The notes beneath the pieces are model-generated. The model ran no database searches. It saw only the letters and a program-made list of their open reading frames with translations, and was not told the DNA's origin. A DNA stretch of 48,671 bases from Gnetum montanum (Eukaryota; Streptophyta; Gnetopsida; Gnetales; Gnetaceae): the NCBI GenBank assembly GCA_015680685.1, contig MNCI01003111.1, positions 508,302 to 556,972 on the forward strand. The letters run 5' to 3'. Positions 1-9,575 of the stretch are shown here, one piece after another; position 1 is the stretch's first letter, and every line of letters begins with the position of its first letter. The position numbers and the translations under genes are program-made.

Positions 1-259
1 CCAACAAGTGCATCATTTTTTGTGTGTCTGTCCATTCTTGGGCGGTAGGCAAATTGGTGGATTGAGTGGATTGTGGATGATAATGGTTTAATTATTGTGT
101 TGTTTGTGGAAAGGTAGGTTGTTGGGATAACATTTGTTGTAGTGGGATGGTATTCGGGATTGAGACTATCAGTGGAGCCCATTGCCCAACTACAGGTTGT
201 GAGATAACACCTTGAACATGTTGGGTTGGAGTAATCAATGGTGCCCCATGAATCTGCAT
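1..259 (-). pseudogene. Continuation of the gypsy-2 gag-side ORF after an in-frame stop
   Basis: In the frame of the 280-aa ORF, translation resumes with HGAPLITPTQHVQGV and reaches NLPTAQEW near the window edge, matching the gypsy-1 segment at 14880-15160. One further stop, CAA changed to TAA, sits just before LNHY. Gypsy-1 has its own stop one codon earlier, so the two copies decayed independently. Confidence 0.6.
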
Positions 260-1102
260 CTATGGTATGTAAGGGGTGGATGTGGAAGCTGGTATGACTA
301 ACGATATTCCAATTACTTGAGGTTGGAGGATTGACCCTGCATTAGTTTGGGGAGGGAGTTGTTGGGATTGTACTTCTAGAGGAATGATGGAGGTGGACGT
401 ATTAGAGTGAATGTTATTGAGCACGGAGAAGATAGGAATGGAATGGGGAACAGGTCCTCGAGTGTTTGTGGATGAAGAAGGAAATATAGTTTCTTCTAGG
501 AAAGGATGGAATAATGGGTTTTTGTGGTCCTGGGGGCTAATGGTATGGTATGATTCTCCATGTTCATATTGGGCTGCAAAGTCATCTTCTTCATCTTGAG
601 GCCCTATGGGAGGTAGTTGTAAGGCTTGACTTCTAGCCATAAGAAGTTGGGATATGAGTTTATGATGGTTTTCAGATAGTGGGATTATGTCAAATACAGA
701 AGGGATAAACTCACGTCCTCCTTTGTGGATGAATTCATATTCTCGCTTAGCTTCCCTCTCTACATGATCAATGGGTAGGTTGGCTTGGATTTTGACACAG
801 ATAAAATTATATTGTTCAGGTGTAAGAGTCGCATGAATAGGGACTTTGCACTGTAGCCTGAGAGATTGGCATGTAGGGCCTTGAGGATTTATGTGTTCAA
901 TAATGGTTATGGATTCTGTAGCAGTCACAGGGTTTGAAGCTTTGGCCCCAAAGTCAGCAATCGGTAGTGTTACTGGGTTGGCTTGGGAAGATTCCATGAT
1001 AAACGTGAATGGACTGGGGTAGATGAATGGAGTTGGATCACAAGCAGTTGTAGCATGGGGTGACACAAGCTTAGTGTGATCAACAGGGATGAGGAGACTC
1101 AA
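260..1102 (-). CDS. gag-side leader ORF of gypsy-2 (280 aa, unrecognised N-terminal domain)
   Basis: This is the longest clean ORF near the left edge, starting about 87 bases after the LTR end. Its N-terminal two thirds is acidic/basic mixed and includes IPIADFGAK-like and REYEFIHKGGREF segments; the C-terminal third is rich in Pro, Gln and Ser. I do not recognise a catalytic motif. The C-terminus aligns with gypsy-1 at about 14785-14880, so it belongs to the same gag or pre-gag ORF. The stop at 260 looks secondary: the same frame continues with HGAPLI, which also follows in gypsy-1 where a Gln codon stands in place of the stop. Ogre/Tat elements have an extra ORF before gag, which this could be, but that is inference. 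Confidence 0.6.
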   Translation of the reverse strand: MSLLIPVDHTKLVSPHATTACDPTPFIYPSPFTFIMESSQANPVTLPIADFGAKASNPVTATESITIIEHINPQGPTCQSLRLQCKVPIHATLTPEQYNFICVKIQANLPIDHVEREAKREYEFIHKGGREFIPSVFDIIPLSENHHKLISQLLMARSQALQLPPIGPQDEEDDFAAQYEHGESYHTISPQDHKNPLFHPFLEETIFPSSSTNTRGPVPHSIPIFSVLNNIHSNTSTSIIPLEVQSQQLPPQTNAGSILQPQVIGISLVIPASTSTPYIP

Positions 1103-1168
1103 ATGGGCAAGATGGATGAGTTTTGATAGGTAGTGACGTTTTGACCAATAATAACAAGCGAGTAGGCC

Positions 1169-1188
1169 CTCCTTCTAGCGCTAAAAAC
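1169..1188 (-). other. Putative primer-binding site of gypsy-2
   Basis: Directly after the LTR end the minus strand reads GTTTTTAGCGCTAGAAGGAG. Gypsy-1 has the related GTAAATTGACGCTAGAAGG at the same place. I cannot name the tRNA from sequence alone. Confidence 0.5.
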
Positions 1189-2736
1189 TGTACTGACCTA
1201 AATCATCGGTGTAAGGCTGGAAGGGAAACAGACACTGAGAGATCCTTGGGAAGACACAGCTGACCATGCCTTCACCTGAGGGCAAGCTGGAAAAGTAAAT
1301 GAAGGCAGAGTACCTTGGACGGTCTGCACGCAAATCAACCAAGGACTTCCCCAAGCGTAAGCTACGGCTAGCGTTGGGGTTATTGTAAACAAGATGTAAA
1401 CGGAATGCAAACGGTGATACGAAATGTAAACAAAGCGTACTGAATTATAAATAAAGCATAAATAGAGTTATATTGTAAACAAAGCATAAACCAAAGTAAA
1501 TAATGTAAATAGGAGGCAATAATGAAACTGTATTGTATTGTTCAAACAGGAATATGCACCGGTCAAAGCGTATTGCACGCATGTGGATGGAAAGTCAAAC
1601 GCCTAGCCCTAGAATGATATGATGTGATGATGTGATGATGAAATGGGATGAACGTGAGAAATACTTGGAAGCCAACAATCAGGTTTGTCGAGCGCCCAAG
1701 GATTGCAAATTCTATTCTTCTTCAGAGTTATCATTCTCTCCAACTTTTTTGCCTCTTCCAATCTCCTCCCCTCCTCATCTTCTTCTCTCCTACGATCTCT
1801 TCCTCTGTCCACACCTTCCGCAGGATTTCTCCTTGAAATTTCTTCTTTACGAAAATACTTGTAAGAATAATCATAATAGTAATGCTATTTTCAACTTAGA
1901 TTTTTTCTGCGAGGAACTTATTTCATCACATAGCCAATTTGTCTATGTATAATTTAGCTTGTCACAAAGGAAAGTCATGCATCAGCGTGATCTCAGCAAA
2001 GAGATCGATCTTCTTTTACCCATTTTTTTTGGTCAGAACCATCTATTTCTGTACACAGCTGCTGCTTACGTAGTGGTGCTTTCAAAAGTTATGGGCACTT
2101 TGGCATTTTCGGTTCCTTGTAAAAATTGTGCTTTACTAGTTATGTGATGATTGCCAGAAGAACCAAATGCATTGGTTGGTAGTGCCTGGCGTTGGTAAGG
2201 TTGTCCAATGCGAGAGAATTACTATTAAGATACTGTTCTACTTGAACCACTCTGCCATGATTTCCTGGCATAATCTCTTTCTATTTGGCAAGAGTACCAA
2301 ATAAAAATTCCTATTCTTGAAGAGTGCAGATATAATCATTAATGGTTAAATTGTCTTTGGTGTAGTATTCAAGGTGTTCTTTATCCTGGTTCTTAGCATA
2401 GTTTCCGTTATGACCAACCTGGAGGCGAAGCTTCCCTACAGACGTGCTATTACTGAACAGGCCCTCACTGGTCATATTCTTTGATGGCCTCCATATATCA
2501 TGACCAGGATCTTCATCTCTAAAACTTAGAAAAATCTTCATCTTGGGATCCATCTTGATGACACTTATTTGCCCGCGATTTTTGTAAACTCCGATATAGT
2601 TCATTTAGAATTTCTTCTTCTTCAAGTGACTCTAAACTTATATCTCTTGAAGATACAATTTGGCTTCATCCGAAAGCTTAAAAGGGCTTGAGTCATTTTC
2701 CATTCAAAGTGCTAAGCTGATATTAGTGGTGTTTCA
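1189..2736 (-). repeat. 5' LTR of gypsy-2
   Basis: About 1548 bp. The outer end (2736, minus) is TGAAACACCACTAAT and the inner end (1189) is GTACA, the same termini as the gypsy-1 LTRs. Homology is patchy but collinear: the outer 60 bases, the stretch around 1571-1700, and the T-rich stretch with repeated GTTTAC motifs at 1380-1500 all align. Small open frames inside it, such as 2311-2604 minus, lie within the LTR and are not treated as genes. Confidence 0.8.
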
Positions 2737-3516
2737 ATCAAGTTGCCAATGATTGTGGAGAAAAGAGTAAATCTGAACTAGGCAATAGTTCATTGCAACT
2801 GACTCCCCATACAAAGTGTTAAACTTGACCCCCGAAATCCAACGGCTAGCCAGCCTAAGACAATTCAAGGAAATGACACCCTTCCGATACCATGAGGTAG
2901 CCACCTTAGCATTTGTGATAGCAAGGGGAGCAGGCGACAGAGGTAACCACCATGGACACACTCTAGAGAGGATAGTAGGGTTGATCTTAACATTAGTCCA
3001 GTCAATGTAAGTGTGTAGAATTTGCCAAGCCCTCTAGATGCTTTTGAAAACATGAGATCCGGGAAGAATGATAGTGAGGGGGGAAAGGATCCAATTGACA
3101 AAATGGATGCCTCTCTAGAAGGGCTTATTTTTAGGAAATGCTTGATGAAGCCTTAATTGTAGGAGGGTCCCTATAATATCTGAGGCATCTAAATGATGTA
3201 CCAACCACTTAGCAACCAGGGTAATTCCTTGCTTATAGGAGTTTAAAAGACCTAAGCCACCCTTATTCTTGGGGAGAGTAACAATATTTCAAGTGACTCA
3301 ATGAAATCCTTTCTGAGAATCCCTGGAGGACCACATAAAGTCATGGAATAACCATTCTAGCTTCTGGCAGGTAGCTTGGGAGGGGGCCCAACATGAAGAG
3401 TAATACACATGGGTGGACGCGCAAATGGACTTACATACAAGGTATTTACCTGCAAGTGTGAGGGGTTTAGTTTTCCATTTGTCAAGTTTCTTTTGAATTC
3501 GATAAATAACCTGCTC
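2737..3516 (-). pseudogene. LINE ORF2, C-terminal region
   Basis: After RT the minus strand continues with IQKKLDKWKTKPLTLAGK and LPKNKGGLGLLN, both typical of the region following RT in plant LINEs. There are several stops. The sequence ends within coding material (HNHWQL) at the gypsy-2 LTR, and no terminal zf-RVT cysteine cluster was recognised before that point. Confidence 0.72.
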
Positions 3517-5026
3517 CTAGAGAATAGAGGTTGAACCTCTAAAATGGAAAGGGATTCCCAGAATCTTAACAATGTCTTGATCCTGAAGCCACTTCCAATT
3601 ATAGTTGGTCACATGTTTGTAATTGCCCTTAAAGCTATAAACAGAGGATTTATTCCAATTAATTGTGGAACCTGAGAGTATGCAATATTGTTCCACCCTT
3701 GATAAGAGGCGATGCAAATTGGCGGCTATGTTTTGAACTAGAAAAAAGGAGTCATTGATGAAGTGCATATTGAGAAGCTGTTGTTGAGAGGAAAAAAGGC
3801 AGACCCCAGTGAGAACTTTAGTTTGAATGTCTAGGTTAATTTGATGACAAAGAAAGTCTGATACGATGATAAAGAGATAGGGGGTGAGAGGATAATCTTG
3901 TTGCACTGACCTATGTATTGGAAAGGACGAGGTAATGTCGAAGGTAGTGGCTATCCTTGTTGTAGCATCTGAGAATAAACATTTCACCATATGCAAGAAC
4001 TTAGGACCAAAACCAAGTTTGGTCATAGTCTACAAGATAAAATCTCACTTAATGTTGTCATAAGCCTTGGTGTAATCAAGTTTCACAAGGAGAATATCTT
4101 GTCCATCATCCTTAGCCCACTTGAGATCTTCCCACACCGCAACCACATTGTCTAAAATAAATCTACTAGGAACCAATCTTGTTTGTTAGGGAGATATGAT
4201 CTAGCCAAGAATTTTTTTTCAGTTGTAAGGCAAGGCACTTTGCCCAAATTTTATACACTACATTGAGAAGAGTTACGGGACGCCAATTGGAGATATCGGT
4301 TAGATCCCCAGACTTGGGGAGGAGACGAATTACCCCTTGATTTAGTAGATTGGGCCTAAGGGAACCAGTTAAGATAGCCTCGTTAATGACCTGCAAAAGA
4401 TCCTTTCCCAAAAAATCCCAATGATTTTGAAAAAATTCCATGGGAAAACCATCATAACCAGGAGCCTTTCCTCGACTTAACTTGGAACAGGCCTCCTGTA
4501 GCTCTGCCAGAGTGATATCAGCGTCAAAACTTTGTAGCATTGCGGGATTGATAAGGCGAGGATAATCGAGGGTTACAGCCTTAAATGAAGAGATGTCCAT
4601 TGGGGTAGCTACAAAAAGGGTTTCGTAGGTGTTCTTAAGAAAAGAGAGGATACTATTGTGGTTAGTAATGGTGGTACCATCACATGAGATTTTGTCAATA
4701 GCATGCAAAGGGGAAGTAGTATTGAGATACTTAAAAAATTCCTTACAGTGTTTGTCTTGAATATTTAACCAAGTGAGCCGACTTTTAGTTAAGGCACTTT
4801 GTGCTTGGTACACTTCCCAATGTTGGAAGGTAACTCATGCTCTAGCTAGCTCCTCGTGAACTAGAGTATTGAAGGGATCTTGAGCTAGTTTATTAGTGAG
4901 ATGTTCAATAGTGAGGTGAGTTTTTTTGTATTCTTGTTTGGCTCGAGCAGCCACTGCCTTACCATACGAACGAGCAAAGTTTTGCACTCGACATGAAGCA
5001 TGATGCCACCAATTAATCCAACCCAC
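3517..5026 (-). pseudogene. LINE ORF2, reverse transcriptase domain
   Basis: Collinear fragments give a non-LTR RT: GKAPGYDGFPMEFFQ, then LLPKSGDLTDISNWRPV, then LDYTKAYD (motif A, with its Asp), then PLTPYLF (motif B region), then a FIND segment where the family has the F/YADD active site. The first aspartate of the catalytic pair is therefore lost. Breaks include a stop near 4166, another just after motif A, and one just before 4026. RT in this family copies the element RNA at the nicked target. Confidence 0.85.
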
Positions 5027-5110
5027 TTGATTTAGGGGCCTAGGTTCGGCATTCCTAAGGTTGGATAGAAGAAGTTGGGTAGCTGGGGAAGAAAAATAGT
5101 TGTTGTGTAG

Positions 5111-5881
5111 TTAGAAAAGATGGAATTTTTGTCGGTCAGGGCTATCGTGAATCTTGATAAATATGGAGATAGGAAGATGGTTGGATAAGGTGGCATGGTG
5201 ATGAACCGTAGAGGTGAAGAAGGCTTGCCAAAAGGAAAGGGTGGAGAAATAGAACCTATCTAACATACTATAGATGCGAGCCTGCCCAAGACGGAGATCG
5301 CTCCAAGTAAATCTATGGAGGGGAACGCACGTGGAGTTGTCCGCCCCATCAAAGAGGTAAAATATTTTCTTAAAGGCAGACCAGGTCTGATACTCGAGAT
5401 TGGGAAGTTGAAAAAACACCCCTCCAAGCTTATCTTGAGGGAATTCTACCATATTAAAATCTCCTTCAAATATCCAAGGCACTGGGGGAAGAGAAGTTGC
5501 AAGTTCTTGCCAAAGGAGAGCCCATTCTGTAGAGTCATTTGGAGCATATATCGAGCAAATGCCAAAAGGGCCATGCAAGGATGAGTAGGTGGCCCAGGAA
5601 ACTCTATGCCTAGAATCAGAACCACTTTGAAGGATTTTAGTTTTCCAGTAGGATGAGAGGAGAATGGTCGCGCCTCCTTTCCCACTCGCATGGGACATCG
5701 CTAGGATTGAAGAGTGAGGAAGAAACCAATGGGCGGAATAGGATAAAAGGTCGGCTGAGACCTTAATTTCTTGAAGGAGAACAAAATCAAAGGTAATATT
5801 AAGACTTGATATAAAGTTTCCTGCTCACTTTCTTCGAAGCCTACTAGTAAGGCCTCAAACGTTCCATGAAAGGAGATTCAT
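5111..5881 (-). pseudogene. LINE ORF2, endonuclease domain
   Basis: From ATG at 5881 the frame reads MNLLSWNV, then LLQEIK, YAPND, GDFNM and finally LSNHLPISI: the exonuclease-endonuclease-phosphatase signature of L1 endonuclease, which nicks target DNA to prime reverse transcription. Two early in-frame stops interrupt the first 25 codons; the rest is open for about 195 codons. The usual catalytic SDHLP has become SNHLP, so even without the stops the enzyme should be inactive. Confidence 0.8.
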
Positions 5882-6099
5882 GGGGAAACAAGGGGTAATT
5901 TGGATGGGAGGTCAATGGAAGGTTTGGAATTCAAAACATTAGTTTCCTTTGTTCCTGACAAGAGGGAAAAGGAGTTGTTGGTGGGGACAAGGGCCATGGA
6001 AGTGTGTAGTGAAGAGGAGTTGGAGGGAGGAGTAGAACTAAAGGAAGCTTTAACTCATTTCCTTCCACTGCCCACCACGAACTCATCCTCCAAGACTGA

Positions 6100-7007
6100 G
6101 TCCTTGATAGCGTTTGAAGGGATGACATGGGTGGAGGTGTGAGTACCTGACTGTTGTTTCTATAGCTTGGAGGGGTTAGAATGAGAGGAGGATTAAGGAG
6201 TTGTTGGGGAAGGAGATCCAAATTTAAAGGATACTGAGGGTGGGCATAATGGTGTGACTGGGGAACGAGTCTTCTGTGATACTACAAGTTGTTTCTTCCT
6301 AGGTAGGATAGGACATGCCAATATATGATGCTCGGCCCTGTGACAATAGTTACACGAGTTTGGAAGGTAAAAATAGTCCACTTTTTGAGTGAAGAGTTTT
6401 CCACCAGCAGCGAGGGTTAATGAGGTCTTCTGGAGAGCTATATCTAGTTCAATACAATAACTGCGAATTTGCGTTCCATTGATCGTCATACAATGATCGG
6501 AGATAATAGGGCCCCCAGAGTGCTCACAATGTCCTCTCAATAGATGAGAAAATAAGTGGAAGATTGGGTAGTTCCACGTAACAAGGAATTATATTAAAAG
6601 TTGGGTCATTAACATTAAAGTCAAAACTTCATGTGCATGCGATTAGGGTTGCATTCTTTGTTGGAAAATTTTTTTGAGAGAGAGCCATTTCGACCTGAGA
6701 GGCATCAAATAATTCTACCAAAATGAAATGATGAGCGTAGTATCGAGCATGAGAAACCTGAATGCCATGGGGTTGAAGGAAGCTATGGACTTGAGTCTTT
6801 AAACTTGGGGACCTTGGTAAAAACACCACAATTTGAAAAATAAATAATACAAGATGCAAAATCTTTAGAAACTGCTTCAAAAATATCATCAGGTAAAAGA
6901 AAATCAATTTGAGGTGAGGTAGATGAACTTCCCTGAGGAAAAGCAGAACTTGATAAATCCGTCATTGTGACTTGCCCACCCATAGTCGTGCACTTTCCCA
7001 ACGCCAT
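6100..7007 (-). pseudogene. LINE ORF1 (nucleic-acid-binding protein with CCHC zinc knuckle)
   Basis: The reading frame starts with MALGKCTTMGG and shifts frame at least twice. The diagnostic part is CNYCHRAEHHILAC (plus-strand about 6325-6366), a complete CX2CX4HX4C zinc knuckle of the kind found after the DUF4283 region in plant LINE ORF1 and related proteins. Upstream, HFILVELFDASQVEMAL resembles the segment before that knuckle in the family. ORF1 proteins of this group bind the element RNA. The C-terminal end is uncertain because of frameshifts. Confidence 0.7.
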
Positions 7008-7400
7008 TTTGCTACCTTGACTGCAGGAAAACCCTCACCACCAATGGGCATGTTTTCATCCTCCAATACTGAATATCTTGTATAATTTTGTCGATTTTTA
7101 TGAACCAGGTCTATTTAGGGTTCTAGAATGATGGCGATGGAGCCTACAACGTCTAATATAGAAAAACCACCTCCATTGCCAAATGCATCACCTGTTTCTC
7201 TATTGCCAAAACTGCCATTGCCGCCTAGACTATTGCTAGAATTCATGCACAATGGTGTCCATGGCGACAGACAAGCACAACACCCTCGTCCCAGCCCAAA
7301 GCACGCAAGATCGATTTGTCTCTTGGCTTGCTTGCCCCTCAAGCCCCCTTGGAGGAGAGATGCCAAAACCCTCAACGTTGTTCCTCCTTTAAAAGCTCCA
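7008..7400 (-). other. LINE 5' leader region (non-coding)
   Basis: GC-richer stretch between the ORF1 start and the duplicated leader block. Open frames exist on both strands (107 codons plus, 86 codons minus), but neither resembles a known protein. The position fits a LINE 5' UTR. The exact 5' end is not determinable here. Confidence 0.45.
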
Positions 7401-7668
7401 TTAGAATTTGAACAAAAGGATTCCGTGTTTGCCCAAACATCAAAGATCTAGGCGGTTGAATTGGACACGCACTAGACAATAGAGCTCGTGCGTTGTAAAG
7501 CAGAGCCAACCAATCTCAGACACGTGGCTGTATCGGAACACATGAGCAGCAGCCGCCTGTGGCCGCACTCAAACCGAAACACTGAACACCAGAGAACCAC
7601 ATCTAAGGGCCAGATAAGAGTCATGTCGCTAGGCCCTGGGGCCGATTCGTGCGCATTATCCTCATCAT
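7401..7668 (+). repeat. Leader/promoter block, copy 1 (truncated at the start-codon position)
   Basis: Strong similarity (a few scattered differences) to 8897-9213, with weaker similarity extending left to 7401/8881. It contains a G-box CACGTG at 7521-7526 and the same GGCCCTGGGGCCGATTC stretch. Similarity stops at 7668, on the T of the position equivalent to the ATG of copy 2; here the next base is A, not G. It lacks the 65-bp internal duplication of copy 2. Confidence 0.85.
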
Positions 7669-8880
7669 AGATCGTAGATCATGTGTTTTGGTTGCAACCT
7701 AAAATATACAAAAGACCTTAGGAAAGTACTATTTCAAGGCTTAAACTAAAATTAAAATTGAAAGTTTATTATGTTCATACACCTAGATCTATTTAATAGT
7801 AGAACTATATATACTATTAGTTCTAAAAACATTATTAGAAAAATTTCCAAGGGCAAGTGATGTTAAATTTCAAAATATTGTAACTATAGGCACACCCTAG
7901 AATACATAGCCAACATGATACATTCAATGTGATTTAAACTATCATCCTCTTATCTAAGAAGACATTGAGCTAATGACTTGAGCTATCTATCACTAGCTAA
8001 AAAAAATTAAGTGTTTTCTTTTAACATTTAGAACAAGTCAACCATATTTCTAATTATAATGTCAAGTTATATGTTTGTACCTAGGGATATACCATAGTGG
8101 TCAAGACACTCATTTTTTTATTGGGAAGTTGTGGATTCAATTCTTGCCTCCTCAAGGTTGTACTAATAATCCAAATATTTATTTGCATCTAAAAAAATAT
8201 AGAACATTATAGAGAAATGTGATGTTTATGGTTATGATTATTTTTATTGCACACATGACATAATTTGTTCTTCTTGAGCAATTTTGAACCCTTTACTTGT
8301 TTCAACTCTCTAATGAAAAGATTTGTTTGTGTTTTGCTATGTGTGCACTACAATTGTTATTGAATAATAACAATTAAATAGTTTTTTGTTGAACTAAGGC
8401 CTCCTTAATACTATATAAGTAGAAATGTTTCTTTTCTTTTGCATTTTCCTAGTTTTTTTTCCATTTTTTGAACATAGGATGAAAAATAAAGAATGTGCCT
8501 TGAATTTTCTACTTATTGTGTCATAAAAGTCCCTCATGAAATTAAACCATCCTTTATTTTAGGTTGTTAGCATCATCTTTTTGAGGTATTAATGTAATGA
8601 GAATTAAAAGAGATTATGAATGTAGACCATAAATTGATAAATAACTTTAGCTTTAAAAGGTATTCTTTCAATGCAAATGAAATAACATTATATTATATTT
8701 CTTTACCTTAAATTCATAGAGAAAACAAGTTTTTTATTTGGTAGATTAAAATGTATACCTAACAATCATAGAAAATGGTTTAGTGTAAAATAGTAAGATA
8801 GGGCTGGTAGAGTTACTTTCGGACATTTTTGAAAAGATACCCTCTAAAGCTATAATTACAACTTACAATTGCGTTTGATG
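7669..8880. other. AT-rich spacer between the two leader copies
   Basis: About 1.2 kb without a credible ORF. A tRNA-derived SINE-like segment may lie at 8085-8215 (separate entry). I see no terminal inverted repeats or obvious target duplication framing the whole spacer. Confidence 0.5.
8085..8215 (+). mobile_element. Possible SINE-like (tRNA-derived) insertion
   Basis: ATAGTGGTCAAGACACTC resembles a pol III A box, and GTGGATTCAATTCTTGCC, about 30 bases later, resembles a diverged B box. A short unrelated tail follows, ending in an A-rich run near 8200. Spacing and order fit a plant SINE head, but there is no second copy in the window to prove it. Confidence 0.3.
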
Positions 8881-9213
8881 TTACAATTTAAACACTAGGA
8901 TTCCGTGTTTGCCCAAACATCAAAGATCTAGCCGGTTGAATTGGACACGCACTAGACAATAGAGCTCGTGCGTTGTAACGCAGCCCCAACGAATCTTGGA
9001 CACGTGGCTGTATCGGAACACATGAGCAGCTCGTGCGTTGTAACGCAGCCCCAACGAATCTCGGACACGTGGCTGTATCGGAACACATGAGCAGCAGCCG
9101 CCTGTGGCCGCAGTCAAACCAAAACACTGAACACCAGAGAACCACATCCAAGGGCCAGATAAGAGTCATGTCGCTAGGCCCTGGGGCCGATTCATGCGCA
9201 TTATCCTCATCAT
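8881..9213 (+). promoter_or_regulatory. Leader/promoter block, copy 2, ending at the ATG of the small gene
   Basis: Second copy of the block at 7401-7668. It contains two G-boxes (CACGTG at 9001-9006 and 9066-9071) because a 65-bp segment is tandemly duplicated. It leads directly into ATG at 9212. A G-box core bound by bZIP/bHLH factors is common in plant promoters; regulation by it here is inference. No TATA box was evident close to the ATG. Confidence 0.6.
8964..9093 (+). repeat. 65-bp tandem duplication inside leader copy 2
   Basis: Units 8964-9028 and 9029-9093 both start GCTCGTGCGTTGTAACGCAG and differ at one position (TTGGAC against TCGGAC). Each contains one G-box. Copy 1 has only one unit. 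Confidence 0.93.
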
Positions 9214-9436
9214 GGCATCCTCGCAAGCTCTCAAGTGCCTGGCTTTTTCTCTGCCTCTCTTGCTTCTCTGCACCGCCTCGGTCGCAACGGGTAAGTTAAG
9301 CTAAACCTTTATCTTACGCTAACTGCTTATGCAATGTTATTGCCTTTAGAGTTCAGACTAAAGGTATTGGTGACGTGTGCTTGCAGGGGCTGTGTTCCAT
9401 AAAAGTGACCGTGATGGGAAAATCAATGGTTTATAA
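9212..9436 (+). pseudogene. Small secretory-protein gene fragment: signal-peptide exon plus short exon 2
   Basis: ATG at 9212 opens MASSQALKCLAFSLPLLLL followed by CTASVATG: a short polar N-region, a hydrophobic core and small residues, a textbook signal peptide. The exon ends at 9290 in G with donor GTAAGT. A pyrimidine-poor 96-bp intron would end at TTGCAG (9386). The joined frame continues with AVFHKSDRDGKINGL and stops at 9436. DRDGKI faintly resembles an EF-hand loop but lacks the usual first and last ligands. Beyond 9436 the same strand soon fails, and X1 is inserted at 9575. I do not recognise the family. It may be the 5' end of a larger gene whose remainder is lost or lies beyond X1. 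Confidence 0.45.
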
Positions 9437-9570
9437 TGGTTACCACAAGAGTGGCTTCATATTTGCCATTTAAATCGAAAGTTTGGTAACTGACATTTCT
9501 CTAGGCTATAAAATGTTCTTGATGGGAGAACAAAGGCATTGGAAGAAATCATAGCAATGTTACAATTTTG
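9437..9570. other. Left flank of X1
   Basis: Short unassigned stretch between the gene fragment and the X1 target duplication. No ORF or repeat recognised. Confidence 0.4.
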
Positions 9571-9575
9571 GTCCT
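9571..9575. repeat. X1 target-site duplication, left copy (GTCCT)
   Basis: Matches GTCCC at 28920-28924 with one C/T difference. Confidence 0.65.

Larger units (their letters stand above)
1..2736 (-). mobile_element. Ty3/gypsy LTR retrotransposon gypsy-2 (5' part; continues off the left edge)
   Basis: Read on the minus strand this is a 5' LTR (2736 to 1189), a primer-site leader and a gag-side ORF. It is collinear with the plus-strand element at 12710-26113: both LTRs begin TGAAACACCACTAAT, both end GTACA followed by a leader containing GCTAGAAGGAGGGCC, and both encode the segment PPQTNA..PQ.IG..LVIP. The last bases at the window edge match gypsy-1 at about 15133-15185 (TAQEW). The flank above 2736 is LINE coding sequence, so the element inserted into that LINE. 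Its 3' LTR and target duplication lie outside the window. It is clearly more diverged from gypsy-1 than the gypsy-1 LTRs are from each other, so it is a sister subfamily. Confidence 0.85.
2737..7400 (-). mobile_element. Plant LINE (L1-type non-LTR retrotransposon), interrupted and decayed
   Basis: Minus-strand order is 5' leader, ORF1 with a CCHC knuckle, then ORF2 with AP-type endonuclease and reverse transcriptase, as in plant L1 elements. Many stops and frameshifts show it is dead. The 3' end is not present: coding sequence stops at 2737 where the gypsy-2 LTR begins, so the remaining 3' part and poly(A) should lie beyond the left edge on the far side of gypsy-2. The 5' boundary near 7400 is approximate; it abuts the duplicated leader block. 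Confidence 0.88.

Noticed and set aside
411-599. Plus-strand ORF of 62 codons
   Set aside because: Antisense shadow of the gypsy-2 gag-side ORF.
2311-2604. Minus-strand ORF of 97 codons
   Set aside because: Lies wholly within the gypsy-2 LTR and matches no protein I recognise.
7128-7451. Plus-strand ORF of 107 codons, Pro-rich
   Set aside because: Spans the junction between the LINE leader and the duplicated block, with an equally long frame on the other strand; no homology recognised.
8888-9226. Minus-strand 112-codon and plus-strand 88-codon ORFs over the leader copy 2
   Set aside because: Open because the block is GC-rich and tandemly duplicated; the plus ORF overlaps the signal-peptide exon in another frame.
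9387-9436. EF-hand calcium-binding loop in exon 2
   Set aside because: Only DRDGKI fits; the first and twelfth ligand positions are missing.
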